Shown here: positions 32,452 through 42,470 of the stretch, piece by piece
How the letters are laid out: every line of letters begins with the position of its first letter
Numbering within the stretch: the first letter of the stretch is position 1
NCBI RefSeq assembly: GCF_003112515.1
Contig: NZ_BEVZ01000006.1
Location: 543,198-607,197, forward strand
Reading direction: 5' to 3'
Length of the DNA: 64,000 nt
Origin: Streptomyces fragilis
Lineage (GTDB): Bacteria > Actinomycetota > Actinomycetes > Streptomycetales > Streptomycetaceae
Position numbers and translations under genes: made by a program
Notes under the pieces: generated by a model
Database searches by the model: none
Seen by the model: the letters and a program-made list of their open reading frames with translations, nothing else
Told to the model about the DNA's origin: nothing

Positions 32452-34707
32452 ATGTCTAGCCGTGACACCATCCAATACGCCCCTGACGTGGGACTCCTCA
32501 TGATCCCCGGTGATCCGGCGAAGGACTACTCCCCAGGATTCGCGGTCTTCGACGACTCCGTCCCCGCCCTGCGCGCGTTCATTCTGGACCGGCTGCGGAA
32601 GGAGAACATCAGGCCAGCGGCGCCCAGGGCGAAGAGTGGTGCCGTCATACCCGTGCGCGTGGGTCTGATCCCCCGGCCCGACAACGACTACGACACGAGT
32701 GCTGTGTCGGTCGCCGCACCGCCCTGCGACGGCGGGTCCATCCTTGACCGACACATGGGCTACCTCTACAGCAGCGCCCTGCACGTCACGAGCGAGAGCA
32801 TCCGCGAGCTCACCGAGGAGACGGGGACGCCCGTCGGCTGTCACGGATGGATAGAGCTCTACGATCTCGAGGAGGACAGCCGCTTCTACGACGACGAGGA
32901 AGACGGCGACGAAGCGAGCTGGGAACCCAGCAGCGACGAGCCGCTGTCCTGGGCGGAGCAGCAGGCGTTCGGGTACGGGGTCGGTTCGGTCCGTGTCCTG
33001 TTGCCCGAGCGTCAGACAGTGCGGGCCCTGGTGGACGACTACCTGGCCGCTCACAGGCGGCAAGCCGACCCGCGCGCGGAAAGAGAGCCGGCCGCGTCCG
33101 GTGTCGAGCGGGACCTGCGCCGGGCGCTCGCCGAACGCCTCGCCGTCCGGATGCGCACCGGTCTGAGCCACCGCGCCGCCGGCGGGGCCTGGGGCCGGGA
33201 AACCGAGCGCGAGCGTGCGCGCCGGCGCCGGGACGCCGAGGCACGGCCGCTCCTGGCCGCCTGGGAAACGTACCGGACCTCGCCGCCTGGTTTCCGTGAC
33301 CTGCGCGCCGTCACCCGGTCTGTCTTCTTCCACACCCGAATCCTCGTCCTGGACGGCTCCGGCGTGGAGGTAGGGCAATACCATCATCCGGACGGCCCGC
33401 TCACCCTGATTGACGAGCGAGTGCGCGCAGAGGCACTCGACGCACTGCGCGCGCACGGGGTGGACGTGGACGCCCCCGAGGACCTGGCGTCCCTCGTTGG
33501 CTTCCCGGACGCTGTGATCGTCGCGGACGTAGGCAGGTGGTCGATCCGGCTCCCGCAGCCGGGGGTCTCGCGGGACGGACTCCCCGAGGTCGGCTGGTTC
33601 GACCCGGACTCGGGCACGCTCACCGTGTACGCCGCGTCGCTCGCCGAGCCGCTGACGGTGCTGCTGCTCCGGCACGGCGTGCGTCCCCTGCTCGTGACCT
33701 GGGGCACGCCGCACGAGGAGGTGGAACGACACAACCTCCGTGCCGCGGTCGCGCCGGCCGAGATCAGCCCCGTCAGCAGCTACAGCCGGGTGACGGCCGC
33801 CGCGCAGCGGCTGATCCCAAAGCCCCACCGCCGGTGGCTCAACGCAAAGCCCAACAACGGGGAGGCGCTCTCCGCGCGGGCCAACAGCCTGCCGCCGCCA
33901 CTCATCGACGACGCAGCGGAGAACTCCTACTACCGGCGAGCTCTGGAGGCGCTCTTCGGCGCGCCCGTGAATCTGGCCGAGCGCGGACCGTGCCGGCTCT
34001 GCGGGCGATCGGCTCAGTCGGCCCGCCCGGGGCTGTTCTACTGCCACGGCTGCTGCGCCCTGGCGAGCCAAGGAGTGCTGCGGGAAACCGGAGTGGACGG
34101 CGCGTGGACGGAGGCGATCGTGTACGCCCTACGCAGGCTGGCGGAGGCCGAGTTCTCCGGGCCGCCGTCCCTCGCCCAGCTGGACCGTGTCGGAGTTCCC
34201 TTCGAGGACCACGTCCTGGTCGACGAGGTACTGCTCTGTCGTTTCCTGCTGCCGCGTCCCCACTCCGCGTTGCTGAGTGCGCGGCCGACGCGCCCGGCCC
34301 GCACCTGGACGGAGTGGCTGGCATACGCAGGGCTCCTCACAGACGGGCTCCGTACCTCGATGGGTACAGCGACCACGGCCACGGACGGTCATCCGTGCCG
34401 CTCCCTGTTCGAGCGGCACGTGGACGACTTCCTTCATCACTGGGGGGTAGCTCATGAGCCGGAGCCCTCCTATCCGCGCCATCCGGAACTCAACACGACC
34501 GGCCTACGGGCGGACTGGCGCCTGGCTGACGGCACGTTCGTCGAGGCCCTGGGCCTCATGACGAAGAAGGCGTACGCGGCCAAGGTCGCCCGCAAGCGGG
34601 AACTGGCCCGCCACCACGGACTGCGTCTCGTCACCATCACGGTCGAGGACCTGAATCGCCTGCCGGAGGTCTTCGCGGACTGGATCCCCAAGGGCTCGAC
34701 CGGCTGA
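32452..34707 (+). CDS. multidomain protein: HIRAN-like, zinc ribbon, C-terminal nuclease-like
   Basis: No whole-length family recognised (751 aa). Around residues 76-110 PDNDYDTSAVSV...RHMGYLYSS resembles a HIRAN domain, found in proteins that contact damaged or stalled DNA. An acidic stretch follows (140-165). A zinc-ribbon (CRLCG near 514, CHGCC near 531) lies in the middle. The C-terminus (LRADWRLADGTFVEALG near 684-702, then KRELARHHGLRLVTI) fits a Vsr/PD-(D/E)XK-like nuclease: Asp, Glu and a Lys-rich helix. Start ATG 32452. It seems paired with the gene upstream. Function in DNA processing or defence is inference. Confidence 0.72.
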   Translation: MSSRDTIQYAPDVGLLMIPGDPAKDYSPGFAVFDDSVPALRAFILDRLRKENIRPAAPRAKSGAVIPVRVGLIPRPDNDYDTSAVSVAAPPCDGGSILDRHMGYLYSSALHVTSESIRELTEETGTPVGCHGWIELYDLEEDSRFYDDEEDGDEASWEPSSDEPLSWAEQQAFGYGVGSVRVLLPERQTVRALVDDYLAAHRRQADPRAEREPAASGVERDLRRALAERLAVRMRTGLSHRAAGGAWGRETERERARRRRDAEARPLLAAWETYRTSPPGFRDLRAVTRSVFFHTRILVLDGSGVEVGQYHHPDGPLTLIDERVRAEALDALRAHGVDVDAPEDLASLVGFPDAVIVADVGRWSIRLPQPGVSRDGLPEVGWFDPDSGTLTVYAASLAEPLTVLLLRHGVRPLLVTWGTPHEEVERHNLRAAVAPAEISPVSSYSRVTAAAQRLIPKPHRRWLNAKPNNGEALSARANSLPPPLIDDAAENSYYRRALEALFGAPVNLAERGPCRLCGRSAQSARPGLFYCHGCCALASQGVLRETGVDGAWTEAIVYALRRLAEAEFSGPPSLAQLDRVGVPFEDHVLVDEVLLCRFLLPRPHSALLSARPTRPARTWTEWLAYAGLLTDGLRTSMGTATTATDGHPCRSLFERHVDDFLHHWGVAHEPEPSYPRHPELNTTGLRADWRLADGTFVEALGLMTKKAYAAKVARKRELARHHGLRLVTITVEDLNRLPEVFADWIPKGSTG

Positions 34708-34922
34708 GGCCGAGAATCCGGTCGGTCGCCTTGGAGGAGCCCGAGGCAGCAGCACTGGTCCATGCACTCGACCGCAGCAGGGAACGACATCGCTCACCGG
34801 ATGTCGTCCTCACCACGGCACGGCGCGTTGCCTTGGCCGTCTGGCGGCCGGGTTCGGCTACGTGATCTCGTGATCGAGCGGGAGTCCGCCTGCCCGTGGT
34901 GCAAGAGGAAGGAGAATGCGTC

Positions 34923-35249
34923 ATGACTCACCGATCGCGCCCCCGTGTGCACCTGCTGACCGGCGGACCCAATTGGGAACAGCGGCAAGCGCCCGCAAAG
35001 TCGGTACCGTTCAGCAGACGGCAGCGGGAAGCTCGCAAGCCGCTGCTGAGGCTGATGGAAGACCTGCGCGAAGCCGTTGAGAGAGGCGACTGGGCCTCCG
35101 CCCGCGCGGCCCGCTCAGCGGCCTGGGGCGAGGTGAACCGTCTCGCGGACAACCTCACAACGGAGGAGCGCAAACAGCTGTGGCAGTACAAACGGCGCAT
35201 CGTCGCCGGTGAGGTCCGTGACCGTGCACGACGCGCCGGTCGTGGCTGA
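34923..35249 (+). CDS. small basic protein of unknown function
   Basis: A 108-aa protein from ATG 34923, with GGAAGGAG upstream. It is strongly basic and helical (PFSRRQREARKPLLRLMEDLREAVERGDW; TEERKQLWQYKRRI). No family recognised. It lies between the two nuclease-like genes and the convergent integrase, so it probably belongs to the element. Confidence 0.6.
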   Translation: MTHRSRPRVHLLTGGPNWEQRQAPAKSVPFSRRQREARKPLLRLMEDLREAVERGDWASARAARSAAWGEVNRLADNLTTEERKQLWQYKRRIVAGEVRDRARRAGRG

Positions 35250-35355
35250 GAACCAGGCGCCGGGACGAGGCCAGGTTTCGCGGACACACACCAAGGCGTA
35301 GGCGGGGGCCGGTGAGTGATACGTCAGTTCAACGATTCTCAGCGGCACCAAGCCG

Positions 35356-35403
35356 AACGGGCGATGCCCGCAACCGAGCGTCCGGCTGCGGGCATCGCCC
35401 GTT
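35356..35403. terminator. 17-bp hairpin between small gene and integrase
   Basis: Perfect stem AACGGGCGATGCCCGCA (35356-35372) with its complement at 35387-35403, around a 14-nt loop. It lies between convergent genes and should stop transcription both ways. Confidence 0.85.
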
Positions 35404-35415
35404 CACAAATTCAGT

Positions 35416-36699
35416 TCAGGCCGCCTCAACCACCGCCTCGAACTCGAGAGGCAGGTTGAGTTCGGTCTGCATCGTGAAGACAGCGTCCATCAGAGACCTC
35501 AGGCGCTCGGGGGCATCGGGCATCACGTGCGCGTAGGTCTGATGGGTGACTCTCGGGTCTCGATGTCCCAGCCACTCGGCCATGTCCGTCACCGGCACCC
35601 CCTTCGAGAGGCCGGCGGAGGCGAAGAAGTGGCGTAGCCAGTGCGTGGTGATCCTCCGCTTGATGCCCGCTGCCTTCTTGGCGTTGCGCCACAGCCGGTC
35701 GACCAGGGAGTACATGAGGATGTTGGTACGCCCGACGTTGGAGAAGAGGTAGTCCCCCTCCAGGCGGTTCGGCCCCTCCTCCACCCGAAAGGTGCCGTGC
35801 AGCCGAACGTGCTCTTGCACCTTGGCCGCGATGGTCGGTGGCACGGGAACCGCTCGCCCCTCATCCAGATCACGCCACTTCAGGTGGCGGACGCAGTGGG
35901 CCCGCCCTCTCCCCTTCGTGATGGCCTTCTGGACTGCGGTCTTGGGCTCCTCATTCTCGCCGTCCTGCGTGACCTGGCGGTCGACGTGGAGGGTTCCGCT
36001 CTCGAAGTCGAACTGCTGCAGCGTCACAGCACATGCCTCACCTATCCGCAGGCCGCACCCCGCCATAAGCCACACGAGCAGCTTGTAAGGACCCGGCAGG
36101 TGCCGCTCGATCGCTTCGATCTCCGCCAGGGTCGGCAGGCGGATCGTCTTCTTCACCCTCCGCTTCACACGCTGCCGACCGGTTCGTACGTGCTGGCACG
36201 GATTCTTGGTTATGTACTCATTGGCGACAGCGAAGCTGAAGACACCGGCAAGCGTCTCATAGCGATTGATCGCCGTGCTCTCTTCATAGCCTCGCTCTTC
36301 CACCATCCACTTCAGCCACGCGTTCAGGTGCTTCGGTTTGACCGCGCCGATAGCGGTAGACCCGAAGTAGGGCTCCACGTGGAGTCGAAGGCTCGTCTCG
36401 TACTGATACCGCGTTCCATTTACCCGAGTCCCGGAGTCGATGAACTCGCGGTACACGGCCACGAGCGGCACCAGCAGACCAGTGGGAGCGATATAGGTAC
36501 CGAGATCTTTTTCCCGTTCGACCTTGGCCGCGAAGGAGTCGGCGGCCCCCTTCTTGTCGAACGATTTCTCCCTCTGCCGCCCACCTCGCCCGCCAGGCTC
36601 CCGATATCGCACGGTCCAAGGATGACCGCAGCGAGTCATGACGCACGGGTAGTTGCCACTCTTCTCGTCTTCCTTGCACTTCTGGAATACTCGAGCCAA
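35416..36699 (-). CDS. tyrosine site-specific recombinase (integrase)
   Basis: Integrase of 427 aa that catalyses insertion and excision of the element. The N-terminal part has a DNA-binding Arg/Lys-rich segment (YREPGGRGGRQREKSF) and a SAM-like core-binding domain (LHVEPYFGSTAIGAVKPKHLNAWL). The catalytic domain has Arg in GCGLRIGEA (near 219), His-x-x-Arg in THWLRHFF (near 351) and the nucleophile Tyr in QTYAHV (near 386), so it looks active. A probable excisionase gene lies 46 bp upstream. The type matches actinomycete integrative elements and prophages. Its attachment site was not identified; the MFS break or the methyltransferase copies are candidates. Confidence 0.94.
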   Translation of the reverse strand: MARVFQKCKEDEKSGNYPCVMTRCGHPWTVRYREPGGRGGRQREKSFDKKGAADSFAAKVEREKDLGTYIAPTGLLVPLVAVYREFIDSGTRVNGTRYQYETSLRLHVEPYFGSTAIGAVKPKHLNAWLKWMVEERGYEESTAINRYETLAGVFSFAVANEYITKNPCQHVRTGRQRVKRRVKKTIRLPTLAEIEAIERHLPGPYKLLVWLMAGCGLRIGEACAVTLQQFDFESGTLHVDRQVTQDGENEEPKTAVQKAITKGRGRAHCVRHLKWRDLDEGRAVPVPPTIAAKVQEHVRLHGTFRVEEGPNRLEGDYLFSNVGRTNILMYSLVDRLWRNAKKAAGIKRRITTHWLRHFFASAGLSKGVPVTDMAEWLGHRDPRVTHQTYAHVMPDAPERLRSLMDAVFTMQTELNLPLEFEAVVEAA

Positions 36700-36745
36700 T
36701 TATCGCACCGTCTGCTCGGCCGACGAAAACAGCAATCCCCTTGAG

Positions 36746-36958
36746 TTACCCATACTTCCTTTCAAGATAGGCAACCACGTCTCGTTCGCGAAACCTCAGG
36801 AGACGACCGACCTTCTGCGGCCGCAGGCCCCACGCTCGATACTTGTTCTTAATGGTCGACTCGCTGACCTTCAACCAGTCAGCTACTTCAGCCGGCGTCA
36901 GAAGCCGATAGCTCCCGCCATGCGCCAAGATCACACCTACCATCTCATCGGTGGCCAT
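36746..36958 (-). CDS. excisionase-like helix-turn-helix protein
   Basis: A 70-aa MerR/excisionase-type HTH protein: LTPAEVADWLKVSESTIKNKYRAWGL, then a wing KVGRLLRFRERDVVAYLERKYG. Immediately upstream of the integrase on the same strand, as in many integrative elements, where it directs excision or regulates the integrase. Confidence 0.88.
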   Translation of the reverse strand: MATDEMVGVILAHGGSYRLLTPAEVADWLKVSESTIKNKYRAWGLRPQKVGRLLRFRERDVVAYLERKYG

Positions 36959-37568
36959 TACGCGAATAACCGTTCCCCATACTCTGTCGCGTCGCCATCG
37001 CGTGAACAGCAGATGCCACGATCTTCATCGTCGCGACCTACGGAACCCACCCCACCTCCCTGTACACGACGCCAAGCACAGTCGGGGCCAACCACATCCA
37101 TGATGATCACGGCTACCGTTTTGCATAACCGGCGATCGTGGTCTATGTTGCGCCGACGTCCCCCTGGAACAGGCTGCTCGTCTGACCAACCCCAATTAAT
37201 CCACCTCTCGACTCTCCGTTCCCAGCGAGGTGTTGTAGGTTGACATAGCCTCAGAACAAAGGCCAGCACGTTCAAGGTTTCCCTCGTCTGCCGTGAGCGA
37301 ATTCCAGCACTGGACACCTTGACGGTCCGCATAGGCTGCCCGAATTTCGGGAGGGATCCGGACTCGAAGTTTCCCCAGGGTCCGCCGACGGATTGGGCCG
37401 TCTTTGTGCTCTGGGTCGAAGCTGAGGTCGCTCAGATCCAGACGACAAGACCGCAGTTCGGGCCGACCGGACTTCCCGGAAATACGGTGTCGCCAGGCTC
37501 ACTCCATACCGCGCGGCCCGGGGCGGCGCCCGTGGTGGAGCGCCGCCGCTCTGGGAGCCTCCGTCACG
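36959..37568. other. gene-free, relatively AT-rich region upstream of xis/int
   Basis: No frame here has protein character. The base composition is visibly lower in G+C than the surrounding genes. It should hold the xis-int promoter. A TTGACA at 37240-37245 on the plus strand has no matching -10 box. Confidence 0.4.
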
Positions 37569-37814
37569 TCACCGGCGCCACCTCCAGCGCCGGAAGAGCC
37601 GACTGGCGCGGGCACGCCAGGAAGGCCGCGGTCGCTCATGCACCGAGGCGAGGATCATCGCCCGTTCCGGCGGAGTGGCCCCGCGCGTCAGCCAGATCAG
37701 GGTGAGGTGTCGCACCGTGGTGCGCACGAGGACAAGGGCGGCGGTAATGGTGCCGGCTGGCCCGAAAACGTGCGGCAGCGCGCTCAGCAGGTCGAGGACC
37801 ATGTCGAGTGTCAT
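37569..37814 (-). CDS. small membrane-associated protein, unknown
   Basis: An 81-aa protein with ATG at 37814 and AGGAG 7 nt upstream. One hydrophobic helix (TITAALVLVRTTVRHLTLIWL) is followed by an Arg-rich tail (RPSWRARASRLFRRWRWRR). Divergent from the large STAND gene. No family recognised; could be a membrane partner of that protein, but this is guesswork. Confidence 0.5.
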   Translation of the reverse strand: MTLDMVLDLLSALPHVFGPAGTITAALVLVRTTVRHLTLIWLTRGATPPERAMILASVHERPRPSWRARASRLFRRWRWRR

Positions 37815-38018
37815 GCTTCGGCTCCTGGCCCGAGGGCTCTCCTGCGTGAGGCTTCAATCGGCCCTGAGGAGAGGCCGGTCGGCGACCGGCCCGAACAGAT
37901 CACCTCGGTGCCGTATTTCTTCGCCCGCTTCGAGCGGAGGCACCCCCTGAAGCCTGCTCACCGATCGCCACGACCTGGCAGGATGGGAGGAATTCTTCAG
38001 CGCGGCATACCGGGGGAA

Positions 38019-41000
38019 GTGGTGAAGAAATCGGTGGACGCGCGGCCTCTGCCGTCGGGGCGAGGGCGCAAGCTCGACTGGACGTCGGTGGCGGATTGTT
38101 TCGACGAGACGGCCCGTCCCCATACCGCCTGGTTGTGGCGAGCCTTGGCGCACTGGACAGCCGAGCATGGCGACCCCGAGACCGGGTGCCAGCCCCGGAA
38201 CAGGACGGTCGGCGCATGGCTCGGCTGCAGTGAGTCCGCCGTTACGGACTGGCGCAAGGGCAATCTCTGGAACCTCGAGTGGTTCGTAGTCGTGCGGTCC
38301 CGGGTGGGCTGCGCCCCTGCCACCTGCGATTCGCCGTACGCGGATGAGGAGCAACTGTTCCGGCGTCTCCATGCTGCGGACCAGGAGGAGAAGGAGCAGA
38401 AGAAGGAGGGCAGGGACGCTGTGGTGCCCGTCCGCCGGTCACCGGTCCGCATCGACACGGCCGTTCCCCGGCCCGCCAGCTCTTCGATCCGGCGTATGGA
38501 CCTCCGCGACCGGTCGGTTCCGGGCGAGGAGGATGAGACCCGTGCCGCCCTCCGCAAAGTCGACACGGTCGACCGCCGGACCGTTCGCACCTGGGAGTCC
38601 GTCGTCCCCCTGCTGGACGACCCTAGTCGGGCCGCCGTCCACCTGCGGGACCTCTACGTAACCCGCCGGGCTCAGAAGGTGCTCGTCCGGAGCCTCAAGA
38701 ACCAGCTGGTCAACCGCCGTCCCCAGGGAAGTGCCGTACTCGGCGAGCCCGGCACCGGCAAGAGTTGCGTGCTCTGGGGAGTGCGCGAGGAACTCCGCGC
38801 CGCCGGGTGGACGGTCGTGGCGGTCTCGGCGTCCGCCCTGCTCGACACTCCCGACCGCCCCGCGGATCTCAGACTCCCGGATCTGCTGACAGCTCTTGAG
38901 GCTCATCTGTCGGGCATGCGTGTCCGGAAGACGCCCCGGCCCGTCGCTCTTCTACTGGACACTGTGGACTTGCTCCTCCATGACGACACCGACCAGGGGC
39001 GCAACCGGCTGGTGGCCCTGATCAGGGGTGCCCGCAAGCTGGGTGTTGCCGTCGCTGTCGCCTGCCGGTCGGTCGAGGCACGCAGGCTGGAGGATCGCGG
39101 CCTGGAAGGCGTCGAGGCCCTGCTCACCAAGGAGCACTTGGAGGGCTACGACGATGGCCGCTCGGCGGCGGGTGGCGGACAGCACGTCGGCGCCCCGTGG
39201 GAACCGGGCTCCGAGCTCGACCGCGCCGTGGAGGCGCACCTACGCGTCTTCTGCCGAGACTATGGAATGCCGAGCCCGCGCGAGGAAGACAGCCGGCACG
39301 GCCGCGGCCCGGTGGAGCCGCTCGCCCAGCGCATGCGGTCGACGCTCGTGTACGCGGCAGCACGGGGACTGCCGCTCGGACAGTTGATCCGCCACCCGCT
39401 CTCCCTGCGCATGTTGTTCGACGTCTATGCCCCCGCCGGCCCGCGGGACAAGGACCTCGACGTCACCGACCTCTTCCGGGAGTACTGGGAAGCTCGTGTG
39501 GTGGAGGACGTCCGGCACGCGGTCGTCAACGACGGCCCGGCGGACGACGAAACCCGGTGGGACCTCTCGAAGGAGGTACGGGCCCTGGGGCTGGCGATGC
39601 TCCGCGAGGGCAGACCGGAACTGCACCACGCGAATGCACTGAACGCCCTCAGGGCGCATGCGGACCTCAAATACCAACGCGCACGGCAAGCGGTGTCCGT
39701 GCTGCTGCGCCGCGGCGTGCTGCGCAAGATCGACGGCGACCGCATCTCCTTCCACCACCAGGCGTTCGCCGAGCACGCAGCCGGGCAAGCGCTGCGGTTC
39801 GCCAGACACGGTCTTTCCGCGGCCGCCGAGCGCGTGACCCGTCACCCGGACGACCTGTTCCTCGCCGAGGCCGCCAAGCACGCCTTCCACATCGCGGATC
39901 GCGACGGCGCGGCCGGCTGGCACACCGCGCTGGACACGCTGATGCAGCACCACCACGCCGCCACCCGGCTCACCGCCCTGCGCATTCACGCCGGTCTGCG
40001 CCACCCCCCGAAGAGCGCGGTATCCCAGGCCGTGAAGACCCTGCGGGACGCCGATCCATGGCAGACGGCGTCCTACATGACAGTGCTCACCGGCATCAGC
40101 AATCCGGCCCCATCCGCCTGGCCGCACACCCTTCGCGCCATCTGGAACCGCGAGGACCCCCAGGACCGACGCCGGGCACTGATCGCCGTCACACACCTCG
40201 CGCACCAGCAGCCACAGCAGGTCGCACAGTTCCTCACCTCTCTCGGCCTGCTCGACTTCACAGACCTCGAACAGCTGAAGTGCCTCCCCTACGGCCGAGA
40301 TCTGACCCTCTTCCTCCTCTGCCTGCACACCGCGACACCCGAGCAATGCGCGACCGGCGTCAGCAACCTGCTGGAGGCGGCGGTCACCTTTCGGAACAAG
40401 TCCGTCCTGCTCCACACGCTTACAGCGCTGGCGCACCTCACGGCCCGGCACCCCGGCATGTACGACGCCAATGCCGCGGACCTGCCCGGACTCCTCGACG
40501 GGCTCCAACAGAAGCAGTGGCAGGCATCCCTGGACAAGCTCGTCGACGCAGCCGCCCCAGCGTGGGCGTCCACGCTACGAGCCGCCACCGCCGAGCAGAT
40601 CGAGAACACCGCCCGCTCCCTGGCCGAACATCTGACGGCCGGCCCTGCAGTGCCATCGGATGCGCTGCGTCTGCGTACCCTGGCGCACGTGTTCGCCACC
40701 AGGTCTCGCAAACTCGTCCGCAGCTGCCTGGATCTCCTCGCGGAGGCGGCTACCTCACCCGAGTCCGCCGAGCCCGTCGCCAAGTACCTGCTGGCGCCCC
40801 TCCTCTCTCAGGAGCCTCAGCAGACCGGCGTCGCCGCCGCCCGCGATTGGTGCCGTAGCCATCTGTCGCCGACGGAGCTGACTCACGACAGTGACGCAGA
40901 ACGTGGCGCCACGGGCGTGATCGCCAAAGCCCTTGCCGTGGACAAGGTGCCCCTGCCCGCCGAGACGGTGGCGGCCTGCCTGCCCACGCCGCCTGACCCG

Positions 41001-42254
41001 GCCCGCTGTCGTAACTCCACGCTGCGGCGCTGGCTGTGCGACCCGTGGCCGCCCTCTCTCACGGTGGCCGCAGCCGCCGGAGGCCACGCCGTGGCCAAGC
41101 AAGCCCTCGCCCTGCACGTCGACATGGAACCGCCAGCCACCGGCACCTACGCGGTACGGCTACGGGAAGCGCTCGGCCGACTCGCGGCCGACCACCCCAA
41201 TGCTCTGCTCGGCCCACTCCAGCAGGACGCCACTCACAGCGGCGACCTGAGCGGACTGAAACGCCTGGCCACCATGGGCCCCGACATGCTGACCGTCGTC
41301 CTTGAGGACCCCGGACACCGGGAGACACTGCTCACGATCGCCAAGACCCTCCAGGACTCGCCCACCGGTCTCAAGGCCCTAGGCGTCAAGCTGCAGACCC
41401 TGGCGACCACCCAGGGCGGCCTACTCCCGGCCACCGTCGACGAGACGGTCGCCCTTCTGACGGCCACACGCAACGCCGAGACCCACAAGGCCATCCTCAG
41501 CAGCGTCAGCGACCAACTGCACAGACACGCCGAGCACTGGCGAAGTCAGGACCCGTTCGGCAAGCTCGGCCCGGTCTTGGAGGCGATGGAGGACCGAGGA
41601 CGAGAGAAGCGTGCCACGGTCGGCCCGCCGTACGACCACCATGCCCGGCAGTTCATGCTGGCCGCCAACGAGGCGTACCTCCTACGCATCGCTCTGCACG
41701 CCCACTTCGACGACCTCTCAGCGCGGCCCGTGAGCCAACTTCTCCACAACCTGGAAGGCTTGGCCTTCGCGGATCTCCCGCTCTTCCTCCCGCCAGGTGA
41801 CAGAGAGATCGCGCTGCACGCATGGCGCCGACGCTTCGAGCACCTCCCCCACCTGTGCCGCCGCCTCGCCGCCGCAAACCACCGGGAAGCCGCCCGCGCC
41901 CTCCTGGACCGCGTGCTCGACTTCACCAACCGGGTCCACCCCTCCGGCAAGGGCAACTGGCGCGACGGCTTGGCCAACGACTGGCGGCGCTACCTCCGCG
42001 TGGTCAGCCTCGAAAACCGAGAGCAGCTGACCGAGACGATCCTCGATTTCGCCATCCGGGACATCGCCTTCGCCAAGCAGCTCGTGGAGGTCGCCGGCCA
42101 GAGCCTCGGCGACATCTCGCCCGAGCTGTACGCCCTGATGCGTGACCCGCGGACTCCGCCCGCCCTCATGCCGGCCCTGCGCAGTACGGCATCGTGGGCG
42201 GGGCGCGCGGCACATGGCGAGGCATGGACGGAGGTGTTCACAGAGGTCGCGTGA
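38019..42254 (+). CDS. STAND-type NTPase with long alpha-helical repeat tail
   Basis: A 1,411-aa protein from GTG 38019 (GGGGGAA adjacent; ATG 37983 is an alternative). Residues 1-100 may be a helix-turn-helix-like region (TVGAWLGCSESAVTDWR). Residues 220-560 form a P-loop NTPase with Walker A GEPGTGKS (near 242), Walker B VALLLDTVDLLLHD (near 309) and ACRSVEARRL as sensor region. A winged helix ends with the STAND-type motif FHHQAFAEHAAGQALRF (near 577). The remaining 800 residues are Leu/Ala-rich helical repeats resembling HEAT/ARM. No N-terminal nuclease or TIR effector is seen. STAND NTPases include phage sensors such as Avs, so a defence role is possible. Confidence 0.82.
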   Translation: MVKKSVDARPLPSGRGRKLDWTSVADCFDETARPHTAWLWRALAHWTAEHGDPETGCQPRNRTVGAWLGCSESAVTDWRKGNLWNLEWFVVVRSRVGCAPATCDSPYADEEQLFRRLHAADQEEKEQKKEGRDAVVPVRRSPVRIDTAVPRPASSSIRRMDLRDRSVPGEEDETRAALRKVDTVDRRTVRTWESVVPLLDDPSRAAVHLRDLYVTRRAQKVLVRSLKNQLVNRRPQGSAVLGEPGTGKSCVLWGVREELRAAGWTVVAVSASALLDTPDRPADLRLPDLLTALEAHLSGMRVRKTPRPVALLLDTVDLLLHDDTDQGRNRLVALIRGARKLGVAVAVACRSVEARRLEDRGLEGVEALLTKEHLEGYDDGRSAAGGGQHVGAPWEPGSELDRAVEAHLRVFCRDYGMPSPREEDSRHGRGPVEPLAQRMRSTLVYAAARGLPLGQLIRHPLSLRMLFDVYAPAGPRDKDLDVTDLFREYWEARVVEDVRHAVVNDGPADDETRWDLSKEVRALGLAMLREGRPELHHANALNALRAHADLKYQRARQAVSVLLRRGVLRKIDGDRISFHHQAFAEHAAGQALRFARHGLSAAAERVTRHPDDLFLAEAAKHAFHIADRDGAAGWHTALDTLMQHHHAATRLTALRIHAGLRHPPKSAVSQAVKTLRDADPWQTASYMTVLTGISNPAPSAWPHTLRAIWNREDPQDRRRALIAVTHLAHQQPQQVAQFLTSLGLLDFTDLEQLKCLPYGRDLTLFLLCLHTATPEQCATGVSNLLEAAVTFRNKSVLLHTLTALAHLTARHPGMYDANAADLPGLLDGLQQKQWQASLDKLVDAAAPAWASTLRAATAEQIENTARSLAEHLTAGPAVPSDALRLRTLAHVFATRSRKLVRSCLDLLAEAATSPESAEPVAKYLLAPLLSQEPQQTGVAAARDWCRSHLSPTELTHDSDAERGATGVIAKALAVDKVPLPAETVAACLPTPPDPARCRNSTLRRWLCDPWPPSLTVAAAAGGHAVAKQALALHVDMEPPATGTYAVRLREALGRLAADHPNALLGPLQQDATHSGDLSGLKRLATMGPDMLTVVLEDPGHRETLLTIAKTLQDSPTGLKALGVKLQTLATTQGGLLPATVDETVALLTATRNAETHKAILSSVSDQLHRHAEHWRSQDPFGKLGPVLEAMEDRGREKRATVGPPYDHHARQFMLAANEAYLLRIALHAHFDDLSARPVSQLLHNLEGLAFADLPLFLPPGDREIALHAWRRRFEHLPHLCRRLAAANHREAARALLDRVLDFTNRVHPSGKGNWRDGLANDWRRYLRVVSLENREQLTETILDFAIRDIAFAKQLVEVAGQSLGDISPELYALMRDPRTPPALMPALRSTASWAGRAAHGEAWTEVFTEVA

Positions 42255-42276
42255 GGCGCGGGTAGCAACGCGCCTC
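42253..42276 (+). terminator. hairpin after STAND gene
   Basis: A perfect 8-bp stem GAGGCGCG/CGCGCCTC (42253-42260, 42269-42276) with an 8-nt loop, starting at the stop codon of the STAND gene. A further perfect inverted repeat GGATGAGC-G-GCTCATCC follows at 42291-42307. Confidence 0.7.
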
Positions 42277-42470
42277 GAGGAGCTCTGGCCGGATGAGCGG
42301 CTCATCCATGCTCCGCCGTTACACCTTCCAACCCAGGCGGGGCACCGTGACGCTCTTCCTCAATCGGCTCGCCAACGGACCTTTCAAGCGCCGGGTGGGC
42401 AGCAAGTACCGCTCCGCCGCGGACAGCGCCGCACATTGCCGCTGACGTGCCGCCGGAAAGGATCTCCGAC

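Noticed and set aside
37240..37245. TTGACA promoter box in the AT-rich gap
   Set aside because: No -10 element at a suitable distance and no plus-strand gene directly downstream.
42291..42307. Perfect inverted repeat GGATGAGC-G-GCTCATCC as a regulatory operator
   Set aside because: It lies downstream of the STAND gene with no promoter nearby. More likely part of the transcription-end region or chance.
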